This document shows, one piece after another, positions 26,149-34,341 of a DNA stretch of 64,000 nt (within the stretch, counting starts at the first letter, position 1; the number at the start of each line of letters is the position of its first letter). The notes beneath the pieces were generated by a model. That model saw nothing but the letters and a program-made list of their open reading frames with translations. It did no database searches and was not told the DNA's origin. The DNA is taken from positions 1-64,000 of the forward strand of contig JAFPWF010000020.1 in the NCBI GenBank assembly GCA_017395085.1, given 5' to 3'. A program made the translations under genes and the position numbers. Source of the DNA: Oscillospiraceae bacterium. GTDB taxonomy: Bacteria > Bacillota > Clostridia > Oscillospirales > Oscillospiraceae.

Positions 26149-27139
26149 AATCCTTCAGCATGTATTTGAGAAGATTCGGGGTGTCCAGCTGATACGGGCA
26201 CTTGGACGCGCAGGAGCGGCATCCGATGCAGTCCTCAATCTTGTGCATCTTTGCATACCACTCATCCGTCATGTACTGCTGCCAGGGGGAACGCCGCAGG
26301 AGCATGTTCATGCGCGCGCAGTTGCGGATTTCTATGCCCATCGGGCAGGGCATGCAGTAGCCGCAGCTTCGGCAGAAGCTCCCGGAGAGTTCCTCGCGCT
26401 CTTTGGCGATAAATGCTTCCATTTCCGCGTCGAGATCCGGATTCTCGTCTGCAAGCGCCAGCCACTGTTCCAACTGCTCCAGAGTCTGCATTCCCCACAG
26501 GGGAACCACGTTGTCGTACTGCTTCATGAAGGCATGGCACACGCGGGCGTTGGTGAGCATGCCGCCGGCAAGCCCCTTCATGGCAAGGTAGCCGACGTTG
26601 GCGGCTTTTGCCTTTTCGGCCAGGGCCAGGTCACGCTCGGAGGAGATATAGCTGAAAGGGAACTGCACGGTTTCAAAGTTCCCGGAGGCAATGCAGTCCT
26701 CCGCAATGTTCACCCGGTGCGAGGTCACGCCGATGTGGCGGATCCAGCCGCGCTTCTTCGCTTCCAGTGCACCTGCATAAGGGCCGTTCGGGTCTTCCGG
26801 ATCCGGAACCTCAGCCACCTGATGAAACTGGAAGAGGTCAATATAATCGGTCTGCAGCATGCGCAGGCTGTTCTCAATGTGCTTCAGCACGCCTTCTTTG
26901 TCCTTCGCGGCGCTCTTGGTGGAAATTACCACGTCGCTCCGCACGTCGTGCAGCGCGATGCCGAGTTTTTCCTCACTGTCCGTATAGGCGTTTGCCGTGT
27001 CAAAGAAGCGGATGCCGCCCTCATAAGCGGCACGGATCAGCTTTACGGCATACTCTTTGGTGCAGCGCTGCAGCGGCAGGCAGCCCAGAGCGGGCTTCGT
27101 TGCGACCAGGCCGCTTTTTCCGAGTACTACGTTTTCCAT
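26111..27139 (-). CDS. Aldo/keto reductase with C-terminal ferredoxin domain
   Basis: 342 residues. The N-terminal TIM barrel has the reductase tetrad: Asp and Tyr in RFFDTANAYTDSEEKLG, Lys in VISTKSAAKD, and His in LFQFHQV. The C-terminus holds two Fe-S motifs, CRSCGYCMPCPMGIEI and CIGCRSCASKCPYQL, which should bind two 4Fe-4S clusters. This fusion is common in strict anaerobes and suggests ferredoxin-linked rather than only NADPH-linked electron transfer. The substrate is not indicated. It is the first gene of a run with apbE and recG. Confidence 0.9.
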   Translation of the reverse strand: MENVVLGKSGLVATKPALGCLPLQRCTKEYAVKLIRAAYEGGIRFFDTANAYTDSEEKLGIALHDVRSDVVISTKSAAKDKEGVLKHIENSLRMLQTDYIDLFQFHQVAEVPDPEDPNGPYAGALEAKKRGWIRHIGVTSHRVNIAEDCIASGNFETVQFPFSYISSERDLALAEKAKAANVGYLAMKGLAGGMLTNARVCHAFMKQYDNVVPLWGMQTLEQLEQWLALADENPDLDAEMEAFIAKEREELSGSFCRSCGYCMPCPMGIEIRNCARMNMLLRRSPWQQYMTDEWYAKMHKIEDCIGCRSCASKCPYQLDTPNLLKYMLKDYDEFYASHKDLV

Positions 27140-27209
27140 ACTTGAAACCCCTTTCCGGTATACGTTCGCGGAACCGACCAGAGTCGTTCCGGAATCTGAA
27201 ATCGGGTCT

Positions 27210-27238
27210 TTACTTTGCGGGAATCATCTGCTATAATG
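27210..27238 (+). promoter_or_regulatory. Promoter of tRNA-Arg
   Basis: TTTACT (27210-27215) and TATAAT (27233-27238) are 17 bases apart. The tRNA begins 66 bases after the -10 box. The downstream acetyltransferase may share this promoter. Confidence 0.65.
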
Positions 27239-27303
27239 CCATTTGCTCTTGGAATTATACCAAATCCCGGGGGCAAAGGCAATACGTTCTTTTATACCGA
27301 TAT

Positions 27304-27380
27304 GCGGCTGTAGCTCAGCTGGATAGAGTGCCAGACTCCGACTCTGGAGGTCGTGGGTTCGAATCCCGTCAGCCGTACCA
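27304..27380 (+). tRNA. tRNA-Arg (anticodon CCG)
   Basis: The cloverleaf is complete. The acceptor stem pairs GCGGCTG with CAGCCGT. The D arm is AGCTCAGCTGGATAGAGT. The anticodon arm CCAGA-CTCCGAC-TCTGG has CCG at 34-36, which reads CGG. The T loop is TTCGAAT. CCA is encoded at 27378-27380. Confidence 0.95.
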
Positions 27381-27471
27381 AGATCCCGGAGGCCGTATGG
27401 GCTTCCGGGATTTTGAATACCGCAAAAGAACTGTTTTGATTCTATCCGAGAGAGCGAATGAAACAGGGAGA

Positions 27472-27993
27472 ATGGAGAATCAGCACATGACGATGGAACT
27501 GCGAAAATGGTCGCCTGCGTTAAAACAGGAATTGATCGGCATCTGCAATGCCGTGGACCGGACCTTTCTCTCAAACCGCATGCCCTATCCTTACACCGAA
27601 GAAGCGGCCGACTGGTGGCTGGAGATGGTATCGGAACATGACGGGAAGGACGGCGTCTTCCGCGCCATCGTGGTGGACGGCAAAGTCGCGGGGAATATTT
27701 CGGTCGAGCAGAAAGCGGATGTATACAGCAGGGATGCAGAGATCGGATACCTGCTTCTGACGGATTACTGGTCAAAAGGAATCATGACCGAAGCAGTCCG
27801 GCAGATTTGCAAGCTCGCCTTTACCGAACTGGATATCATCCGGATCACCGGGCTGGTGTATGAGCCGAACATCGCGTCGCAGCGCGTGCTGGAAAAGAGC
27901 GGCTTTGTCAGAGAAGGCCTGCAGAAAAACGCCGTCTGGAAAGACGGCAGGGTTTATGGCCTGTGCCTGTACGGGAAATTGAAGCAGCAATAA
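27472..27993 (+). CDS. GNAT family N-acetyltransferase
   Basis: 173 residues. It resembles ribosomal-protein alanine acetyltransferases of the RimJ/RimL group. The acetyl-CoA region is DAEIGYLLLTDYWSKGIMTEAV, followed by IDIIRITGLVYEPNIASQRVLEKSGFVREG. The target cannot be told from sequence. The reading frame is open through the tRNA, so the start must be after it. ATG 27472 has GGGAG close upstream; ATG 27487 has GGAG at better spacing and is an alternative. No strong terminator separates it from the tRNA. Confidence 0.85.
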   Translation: MENQHMTMELRKWSPALKQELIGICNAVDRTFLSNRMPYPYTEEAADWWLEMVSEHDGKDGVFRAIVVDGKVAGNISVEQKADVYSRDAEIGYLLLTDYWSKGIMTEAVRQICKLAFTELDIIRITGLVYEPNIASQRVLEKSGFVREGLQKNAVWKDGRVYGLCLYGKLKQQ

Positions 27994-28129
27994 ATGCTGA
28001 TGACCCTGCGCATTAATAGCTCTCAGCATAATGCAGTGCGCAGAAAGCGCTTGTGTTTCTCCCATCTGCATGATATGTTATTCAAAGGGTTCATACCAGT
28101 ATTTCCGCAATTCACAGGGAGTGATCAAA

Positions 28130-29251
28130 TTGAAAAAATCCGCAGTATACTTCACCGATTTCCACGCAACCCCCAATGAAACACTGCCCCAGAAGCTGCA
28201 CCGCCTGATGAAGCGGGCAGGCTTTGAGGAGATCAGCTTTGCCGACCGCTTCACTGCCATCAAGATCCACTTCGGCGAGCTGGGCAATCTTGCCTATCTG
28301 CGCCCGCAGTATGCGAAGGTGGTTGCGGACTATGTGCGCGAGCTGGGCGGGAAGGTGTTCCTCACCGACTGCAACACGCTCTATGTCGGCAGCCGCAAGA
28401 ATGCCCTCGACCATATGGACACTGCCTATCTCAACGGATTCTCCCCGCTTCAGACGGGTTGCCACGTCATCATCGCCGACGGTCTCAAAGGTACCGATGA
28501 GGCACTGGTGCCCATCAATCTTCCTCTCGTCAAAGAGGCCAAGATCGGGCAGGCGATCATGGACGCCGACATCGTCATTTCCCTGTCCCACTTCAAGGGC
28601 CATGAGGAGGCAGGTTTCGGCGGCGCCCTCAAGAATCTTGGCATGGGCAGCGGTTCCCGCTCAGGCAAGATGGAGCAGCACTGGGAAGGCAAGCCTGTAG
28701 TGGATCCGGAGCTCTGCATCGGCTGCGGCTCCTGCGTGCGCATCTGTGCGCACGGCGGCACCTCGGTTGTAAACGGGAAAGCAGGTATCGACCACAGCAA
28801 GTGCGTCGGCTGCGGCCGCTGCCTTGCGATCTGCCCCCGGGACGCCATCGAGCCCAGCAATGCAAATTCCACTGCGATCCTCTCACAAAAGATCGCCGAG
28901 TACGCCTATGCCGTGGTGAAGGACCGTCCGTCCTTCCACATCTCCCTGATCTGCGACGTCTCGCCTTTCTGCGACTGCCACGCCGAGAACGACATTCCCA
29001 TCATCCCGGACATCGGCATGCTCGCGTCCTTTGACCCGGTGGCACTCGACCAGGCCTGCGTCGACCTGTGCAACAAAATGCCCGTCTGCGAGGGCAGCCG
29101 CCTGGATAAACATATCAAGCTCTTCTGGGAAGAAGACCCCAACCACGAGTATTTCCACCTGAACCATCCTGACGCCGAGTGGGAGGCCGGCCTCATTCAT
29201 GCGGAAGAGATCGGCCTGGGCACCAGACAGTATGAATTGATCAAAATCTGA
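28130..29251 (+). CDS. DUF362 family iron-sulfur protein
   Basis: 373 residues. The N-terminal and central part is the DUF362 domain (KIHFGELGNLAYLRPQYAK, SLSHFKGHEEAGFGGALKN). Two 4Fe-4S motifs sit in the middle: CIGCGSCVRICAHGG and CVGCGRCLAICPRDA. The C-terminal part is again DUF362 (FDPVALDQACVDLCNK). It should be a soluble electron carrier or part of an oxidoreductase; its partner is unknown. There is no ATG at the conserved N-terminus. The start is given as TTG at 28130, nine bases after AGGGA; a GTG at 28121 is too near that site. Confidence 0.87.
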   Translation: MKKSAVYFTDFHATPNETLPQKLHRLMKRAGFEEISFADRFTAIKIHFGELGNLAYLRPQYAKVVADYVRELGGKVFLTDCNTLYVGSRKNALDHMDTAYLNGFSPLQTGCHVIIADGLKGTDEALVPINLPLVKEAKIGQAIMDADIVISLSHFKGHEEAGFGGALKNLGMGSGSRSGKMEQHWEGKPVVDPELCIGCGSCVRICAHGGTSVVNGKAGIDHSKCVGCGRCLAICPRDAIEPSNANSTAILSQKIAEYAYAVVKDRPSFHISLICDVSPFCDCHAENDIPIIPDIGMLASFDPVALDQACVDLCNKMPVCEGSRLDKHIKLFWEEDPNHEYFHLNHPDAEWEAGLIHAEEIGLGTRQYELIKI

Positions 29252-29383
29252 CGGCTTTCCGCCCGATGCGAAACACTTTTCACCCGCCGGGAATGCATAC
29301 GGTCTTGCTCGGGAGCACAAAATGGGGTAAACTGAATACAGAAGTGAATCGGAACAACAGAATTGACACAGAAGGAGAACACC

Positions 29384-29581
29384 ATGGAAGATAAGAAAAC
29401 CCTGCAGGACAATCAGCTGGATGAAGTGGCCGGCGGCGCGCTTGCCGACGACCCGAAGAGCGGCAAAAAGAGCCTGATCCGCTCCATGTACGACAGCGGA
29501 AGCGAGATAGAAATCGGTATGGAGAAGGAAATTGTCAAGATCGACGAGGTGATTGACAACCTGCTTCACCCGAAGAAATAA
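29384..29581 (+). CDS. Short peptide with double-glycine leader (bacteriocin-like)
   Basis: 65 residues. The first 18 look like a double-glycine leader: LQDNQLDEVAGG, with acidic and leucine positions spaced as in leaders cut by C39-peptidase ABC exporters. Cleavage after Gly18 would free a 47-residue charged core (ALADDPKSGKKSLIR...). The core has no cysteine, so a lanthipeptide or disulfide product is unlikely. GAAGGAG lies seven bases before the ATG, and a strong terminator follows at 29601. No exporter, immunity or modification gene is nearby, so its function is open. Confidence 0.7.
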   Translation: MEDKKTLQDNQLDEVAGGALADDPKSGKKSLIRSMYDSGSEIEIGMEKEIVKIDEVIDNLLHPKK

Positions 29582-29600
29582 CCCGGATATTAAAAATCAA

Positions 29601-29635
29601 AAGAGGCTGCCTCAAACAGGGGCAGCCTCTTTTTT
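29601..29635 (+). terminator. Terminator after the double-glycine peptide
   Basis: An 11-bp stem (29601-29611 with 29621-29631) is followed by a run of T. It lies 20 bases after the stop codon. Confidence 0.9.
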
Positions 29636-29684
29636 GTTACGTATAGCAGAGTCCGGTTGTAAAAATGCAGGTCTGGCGAAAGTC

Positions 29685-29855
29685 TTACAGCATCTGCATC
29701 AGCGAAAAGAGCACATAGATCGAAGTGATGAAGATTGCGACCTGCGCGACGACGGAATGCTGAAGTTTGAAGACTTTCGTAAAAAATGTAAACGGGAAGA
29801 ATGCCAGCAGAATGCTCAGCATCAGTGTAACGGTGAATCCGAGTTTTTCATACAT
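29685..29855 (-). CDS. Small two-helix membrane protein
   Basis: 56 residues starting MYEKLGFTVTLMLSILLAFF. Two hydrophobic helices are clear, about residues 5-25 and 34-55, joined by a short basic turn (TKVFKLQHS). The frame uses codons like its neighbours. The ribosome site is weak (GAGAG directly before the ATG, AGAGGA further up). It sits between a terminator and the phosphatase gene, on the same strand as the phosphatase and downstream of nothing else. The family is not recognised; the size and layout are typical of small membrane proteins that modulate a larger partner. Confidence 0.55.
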   Translation of the reverse strand: MYEKLGFTVTLMLSILLAFFPFTFFTKVFKLQHSVVAQVAIFITSIYVLFSLMQML

Positions 29856-29951
29856 CTCTCAATCACGATCCTCTTCTGAATGGTTCTCTTTCTGTCATTC
29901 TACCATCTTCGTTGCCTTCCTGCAACAGCTGATCCCTGATGCCGTTCCGCT

Positions 29952-30539
29952 TCAGCCGGCGTAAATCTCTGCGGGGACGCTGAACGCGCCGTCTTTGTAT
30001 TCTGCCCGGTACACCGCGCAGTTGCCGATATGTTTCGACCAGTAGCCGCCCCGCGATTCCGGCGTCAGGTACTCGAGCGCGGCCTTCATGGCGATGGCGT
30101 GGGTGGAAACCAGGATGTTCTGATCCGGGTACAGCGGGGCAATCTTTTCCAGAAAGACTCCCAGCCGTTTTACCACATCGTCCAGCTGCTCCATGCCTGC
30201 CGGGGCGGGAGTGTGCGCAAAGTCCCGGAAGAAGGCCAGTACCTCCGGCGCGGGCGTCCTCAGGTCCATGCCCTCATAAGGGCCGTAGTCCATCTCAATG
30301 AGGCGGTCGTCGGCTTGCACGGGGAGGTCTTCGCCCGCAATCAGTTTTGCTGTCTGGATCGCCCGCAGCAGGGGACTGGAGAATACCGCGTCAAACCGGA
30401 TGCCATTTGAACGGAAGAATTCCCCGGCGGCCGCGGCCTGAGCCACACCGGTTTCATCCATGGGGTGGTCGCTGCGCCCCTGCAGGCGCATCGCGCGGTT
30501 CTTTTCGGTCTGCCCGTGGCGGACAAAATAGACGGTCAT
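29952..30539 (-). CDS. Histidine phosphatase family protein
   Basis: 195 residues. The phosphohistidine motif is YFVRHGQTEKNR at residues 4-15. The acid residue is in IEMDYGPYEGMD, and the second active-site histidine is in LVSTHAIAMKAAL. This makes it a 2-His phosphatase, either a broad phosphatase or a cofactor-dependent phosphoglycerate mutase relative; the short length favours a phosphatase such as PhoE or CobC. The start at 30539 has GGAGAAAGGAG upstream. Confidence 0.88.
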   Translation of the reverse strand: MTVYFVRHGQTEKNRAMRLQGRSDHPMDETGVAQAAAAGEFFRSNGIRFDAVFSSPLLRAIQTAKLIAGEDLPVQADDRLIEMDYGPYEGMDLRTPAPEVLAFFRDFAHTPAPAGMEQLDDVVKRLGVFLEKIAPLYPDQNILVSTHAIAMKAALEYLTPESRGGYWSKHIGNCAVYRAEYKDGAFSVPAEIYAG

Positions 30540-30616
30540 CTGGAACTCTCCTTTCTCCGGCACTCCGCATGATCATTATAGATTATAGACAGAATCCTTC
30601 CAAAAGACAAGAGAAC

Positions 30617-30653
30617 AAAAACGTGGGCTTCGGTATCCCGAGGCCCACGTTTT
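30617..30653. terminator. Bidirectional terminator between phosphatase and reductase genes
   Basis: A stem of about 14 bp (ACGTGGGCTTCGG with CCGAGGCCCACGT) has A on one side and T on the other. It ends the minus-strand operon that finishes at 30677 and would also act on plus-strand transcripts. Confidence 0.7.
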
Positions 30654-30676
30654 GCGGTTTTAATGGGAAGTAACGA

Positions 30677-31891
30677 TCAGAAGAACTCGCCCGGGACCTC
30701 CAGCGTCAGGTCGCTGGTCGGGAAGCTGCAGCAGGGATGGATATAGCCGTAGTGCTTGTCCGCCCAGCGGCGCATCTCGTTCTCCTGCGGGATAAAGACC
30801 GTGCCCTCCAGAAGACGGGACCGGCACCAGCCGCACTCACCGGCACGGCAGCGGGACGGCGCCTTGATAGCGGCACGCTCGATGGCTACCAGCACGGGCT
30901 CATCAGCAGAAGCGGGGATGGTGCACTCCTGTGGACCCTGTTTTACCTTGATGCTGAACTGCTTGCCCTTGGCTTCCTGCGGGTAGCCTTCGCACTCCCA
31001 CGGCGTCTTGGTGACGTCGATGAGCTTGCGGCGGAAGAGCCGCTCGGGCAGGCCGAGCTTTTCAATCTCGGGCTTGAGGAACTTGTACATGGCCTCGGGG
31101 CCGCAGAGATAGACGGAGTAAGGCTCTCCTTCCGGGGCGTATTTTTTGATGAGCTCGGCTGTGATGAAGCCGGTTTCAAAGCCGGCTTTCTCCTCTTCGG
31201 AGAGCACATGGACGACCTTGAACTTCGGGCAGATGCGCGCAATCTCATCCAGTTCGCCGCGGAAGAGAATGTTGTCCTCGTCGCGGGAACCGAACAGCAG
31301 CGTCAGGTTGAAGTCCTCCACACCGTCGGCAAGCGCCCGCGCCATGGACAGGAAGGGCGTAATGCCTGAGCCGCCGGCCAGACCGATGACGTTCTTTTCA
31401 TCACGGAGTTTCTCGTAATAGAAGAATCCCTGCGGGCCGGAGGTGATGACGGTGTCGCCGGGCTTCTTCTCTGCCAGCAGGCGGTCGGCGACAAAGCCGC
31501 CGGGATTCGAGCGAACCGTGATGGCGTATTCTCCGTTCAGCGCCTCTTTCGGGGAGGAGCAGAGCGAGTAGGAACGTGTCACAAAACTCCCGTCCATGGG
31601 CAGCTTCAGCGAGATGTACTGGCCGGCACGGAAGTAGGGCAGGGGAGCGTCGTCGGCGCGTTTCAGCACAAAGGTCTTGGCCTGGGCACCGCCGCGGTCG
31701 ATAATGCGGTCAATGACCAGCTCCAGGAAGTCCGGGTGCAGGGCCTTCGCATTTTCGTTGATTGCAAAGACGCCACTCACCTCGTTGGCAGGTGCTGCCT
31801 GAATGGCCTTTTCACGGACCTTCTTCATGTTCTTGAACTTGAGCATGTCGAACTTGCCGATCAGGCCGACTTTTATATTCAGATCAGGCAT
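30677..31891 (-). CDS. Flavin/NAD(P)H reductase with C-terminal 2Fe-2S ferredoxin domain
   Basis: 404 residues. A ~60-residue N-terminal extension is followed by a ferredoxin-NADP reductase fold: FAD motif RSYSLCSSP and pyridine-nucleotide motif GLAGGSGITPFLSMARAL. The C-terminal ~85 residues are a plant-type ferredoxin with CRAGECGWC and a distal CC, ligating one 2Fe-2S cluster. It should pass electrons between NAD(P)H, FAD and an outside partner. Its start overlaps the stop of the flavoprotein gene as TAATG. It is the last gene of the minus arm of the acyl-CoA regulon, and the flavoprotein is its likely partner. Confidence 0.88.
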   Translation of the reverse strand: MPDLNIKVGLIGKFDMLKFKNMKKVREKAIQAAPANEVSGVFAINENAKALHPDFLELVIDRIIDRGGAQAKTFVLKRADDAPLPYFRAGQYISLKLPMDGSFVTRSYSLCSSPKEALNGEYAITVRSNPGGFVADRLLAEKKPGDTVITSGPQGFFYYEKLRDEKNVIGLAGGSGITPFLSMARALADGVEDFNLTLLFGSRDEDNILFRGELDEIARICPKFKVVHVLSEEEKAGFETGFITAELIKKYAPEGEPYSVYLCGPEAMYKFLKPEIEKLGLPERLFRRKLIDVTKTPWECEGYPQEAKGKQFSIKVKQGPQECTIPASADEPVLVAIERAAIKAPSRCRAGECGWCRSRLLEGTVFIPQENEMRRWADKHYGYIHPCCSFPTSDLTLEVPGEFF

Positions 31892-33444
31892 TACTTGTTC
31901 CCTCCTTCTTCACGCCATTTTTTCAGATCCATCAGTGCGTTCAGCGCCATCAGGCGGCCGCAGATCATGGATGCAGTGTAACCGTCGCTGCGCGGGCCGG
32001 CAGCGCCGACCGGGCGGAGACCTTTAATCGGGTAGTCGCTGCCGATCATCTGCATACGGGCCATCATGCCGTCCCAGTCACGGGCTTCGTAGCCGTACAC
32101 GCCGCCTTCCGGCACTCCGAGGTAACGGGCAAAGGTCCAGGGAGAACCGATTTCGATCTCTTCGATGTGCCCGCTGAGATCGATGCCGAGCTTCTCTTTA
32201 AGGTTCTTGAGCATCTTGTCTACGCCCTTTTCCTTGAAGCGGAAGTAATCTTCCTGCTTCAGGTCATTCCAGTCAACGGGCGAGCCGAACGTGGTGAAAG
32301 CGCAAACGCAGGTTCCCGGAGGCGAGAATTCGGGGTTGGCGATGTTGTAGCAGTTGAAGATGGAGAAGTTGTTGTACTCCATTCCCTTCATGATGTTCGC
32401 GTATTCGGTTGGGGAGTCAGTCGTGCCGGGCAGGAAAATAGTGTAGTCATGGATGCCGAGCTCTTCAGGCGTGCAGTCCATGCAGAAGTATGCGGTGTAC
32501 ATTCTTCCGCCGATCTTGCGGTCGCGGGCGGTCGAAAGCTTCTTTTCACGCTCGGGGACCAGTTCTTTCGGCATCATTTTTCCGTAGATGATGTCGGGGT
32601 TAATGTTGGCCAGGACATAGTTGCATTCGATCGTGCCGAGGTTGGTCTTCACCCCGCAGCAGCGGTCGCCGTCGAAGAGGAACTCTTCGGCACGGCAGTT
32701 GAACCAGACCTCGCCGCCGAGTTCACGGAAGCGCTCGACCATGGAGGTGGACAGCTCGTGGGAGGTGTGCTTCAGAATATAGGCGCCGCGGGATGTATAC
32801 TTGTGAACCATCGCGGCGTAGTGGATAAAAGCCAGATGCTCCATATCCACGCCCAGGTAGCTCCAGTAAGTCGAAAGGATATCCTGGCATTTCTTCGGCA
32901 GCTTCAGCGCGTCAAAAACCTTCTGGGTACTGTAAGCGCCGCAGCGCAGCATATCGGGGTATTCCGTCTGCAGCACCTTGGAATCCGGGTTGCCCTTCGA
33001 AGCCGTGATGTAGGCAATGCCGTCCAGCACCTCCTGGAAGAGATCAAAGAGCTTTGTCATCTTCTCACGGGAACCGGGGACATATTCCTCCATTTTGCCA
33101 ATGAAGGCGTCGATTCCGGCCGGCATGGTCACATCCATCGGACTCCCGTCGCGGTAGGTGGAGACGCAGCGGAAGCATTCCCCGACTTCGATAAACTCGG
33201 CCTTCACTCCATACGCGGTCATCAGATCGCGAAGGTCGCCGGGGTTCTCAGCCGGACCGTAGTCGCATAACTCATGGAGAGATGGGTCGATCTCAAAACG
33301 GCCGCGGACAAAGCTGGTGGCTGCTCCGCCCGGCAGGTTGTGCTTTTCGATCAGCAGGGTTTTCATTCCGGCAAGCTGACATTGCAGCGCCGCGGACATT
33401 CCGGCGTTGCCGGCGCCTACGACGACGATGTCATATTTGGGCAT
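31891..33444 (-). CDS. Phytoene-desaturase-like FAD oxidoreductase
   Basis: 517 residues. The N-terminus is an FAD-binding Rossmann fold, YDIVVVGAGNAGMSAALQCQ, then LPGGAATSFVRGRFEIDPSLHELC. This is typical of the CrtI/phytoene desaturase and all-trans-retinol saturase superfamily. The C-terminus RPVGAAGPRSDGYTASMICG is the FAD-closing segment. In this superfamily many members reduce or isomerise long hydrophobic chains. With its neighbours (acyl-CoA ligase, crotonase, ferredoxin reductase) it could act on an unsaturated acyl or isoprenoid substrate, but that is inference. Confidence 0.88.
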   Translation of the reverse strand: MPKYDIVVVGAGNAGMSAALQCQLAGMKTLLIEKHNLPGGAATSFVRGRFEIDPSLHELCDYGPAENPGDLRDLMTAYGVKAEFIEVGECFRCVSTYRDGSPMDVTMPAGIDAFIGKMEEYVPGSREKMTKLFDLFQEVLDGIAYITASKGNPDSKVLQTEYPDMLRCGAYSTQKVFDALKLPKKCQDILSTYWSYLGVDMEHLAFIHYAAMVHKYTSRGAYILKHTSHELSTSMVERFRELGGEVWFNCRAEEFLFDGDRCCGVKTNLGTIECNYVLANINPDIIYGKMMPKELVPEREKKLSTARDRKIGGRMYTAYFCMDCTPEELGIHDYTIFLPGTTDSPTEYANIMKGMEYNNFSIFNCYNIANPEFSPPGTCVCAFTTFGSPVDWNDLKQEDYFRFKEKGVDKMLKNLKEKLGIDLSGHIEEIEIGSPWTFARYLGVPEGGVYGYEARDWDGMMARMQMIGSDYPIKGLRPVGAAGPRSDGYTASMICGRLMALNALMDLKKWREEGGNK

Positions 33445-33518
33445 TTGTACATTCCTCCTTTTGCGTTTGTAATAACCGGGGCCGGGCGGACCGGACTGTG
33501 CGCGATCCGCCCGTTTGC

Positions 33519-34295
33519 TTACTTTTTGCTGCGCGCGGCGAGCATCGCCTTGTAGGCGGCGAGTGCGTTCTGCAGGTCTTCGGTGCCGCAGCAGTAGGTG
33601 GACTGGGCCTGCTCAAACAGCGCACCCGCATGCAGCCCGCCCTCGTCGGTGAGGTTCACGCCCTTCTTGGCAAAGCGGACTGCCGCTGCGGGGCTGCGCG
33701 CGATGGTCTTGGCCATCTTCATGACGCGGGCTTCCAGTTCTTCCAGCGGGACGACGACTTCCACCAGGCCGATGCGCAGCGCTTCCTCCGCGCCGACTTC
33801 CTCGCCGGTCAGAATCATGCGCTTGGCCTGCCCGACGCCGACCAGCCTTGTCAGGCGCGAGGTTCCGCCCATGTCGGGCGACAGGCCGAGCTGGACTTCC
33901 GGCAGAGAGAAGCGCGCGTCCTCGGCAGCAACGCGGATGTCAGCCCCGAGAATAAATTCCACGCCGGATCCGGTGCAGAGACCCTGTACCGCCGCAATGA
34001 CGGGATAGTTCTGCTCCTGCCAGAAGCCGTAGATCTTCTGCAGCCACGGAAGCTTCTCCAGCACGTAGGCGGAACTGACGCCCTGCAGGTAGTTCAAGTC
34101 GATGCCTGCGGAGAAGCACTTGCCGTTGGCCTTGATGATCAGGCAGCGGATCCCCTCGGTTTTCGCAATGACGTCTTCCACCTCGCCGAGCTCCACATAA
34201 AAGCCCGCTTCAAAAATGTTGTAGGGAGGACGGTTCAGCGTCAGCACGCCGACGCCCTTTTCCAGTGTGAACAGAAAGTATTTTCCTTCAAACAT
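33519..34295 (-). CDS. Enoyl-CoA hydratase (crotonase)
   Basis: 258 residues. It should add water to trans-2-enoyl-CoA. The oxyanion region FSAGIDLNYLQG is present. Both catalytic glutamates are there, the first in GSGVEFILGADI and the second in SLPEVQLGLSPDMGG. The start at 34295 has ACGGAGGAAAAG upstream; the open frame runs 26 codons further without a better site. It lies between the acyl-CoA ligase and the phytoene-desaturase-like gene. Confidence 0.9.
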   Translation of the reverse strand: MFEGKYFLFTLEKGVGVLTLNRPPYNIFEAGFYVELGEVEDVIAKTEGIRCLIIKANGKCFSAGIDLNYLQGVSSAYVLEKLPWLQKIYGFWQEQNYPVIAAVQGLCTGSGVEFILGADIRVAAEDARFSLPEVQLGLSPDMGGTSRLTRLVGVGQAKRMILTGEEVGAEEALRIGLVEVVVPLEELEARVMKMAKTIARSPAAAVRFAKKGVNLTDEGGLHAGALFEQAQSTYCCGTEDLQNALAAYKAMLAARSKK

Positions 34296-34341
34296 GTCTT
34301 TTCCTCCGTCTTTGTTCCGTACCGGAATTCCGCCGCGGTAC

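Noticed and set aside
27224..27775. Minus-strand frame with a GIRTHDLQSRSLALYPAELQ stretch
   Set aside because: This is the reverse reading of tRNA-Arg, a well-known false protein.
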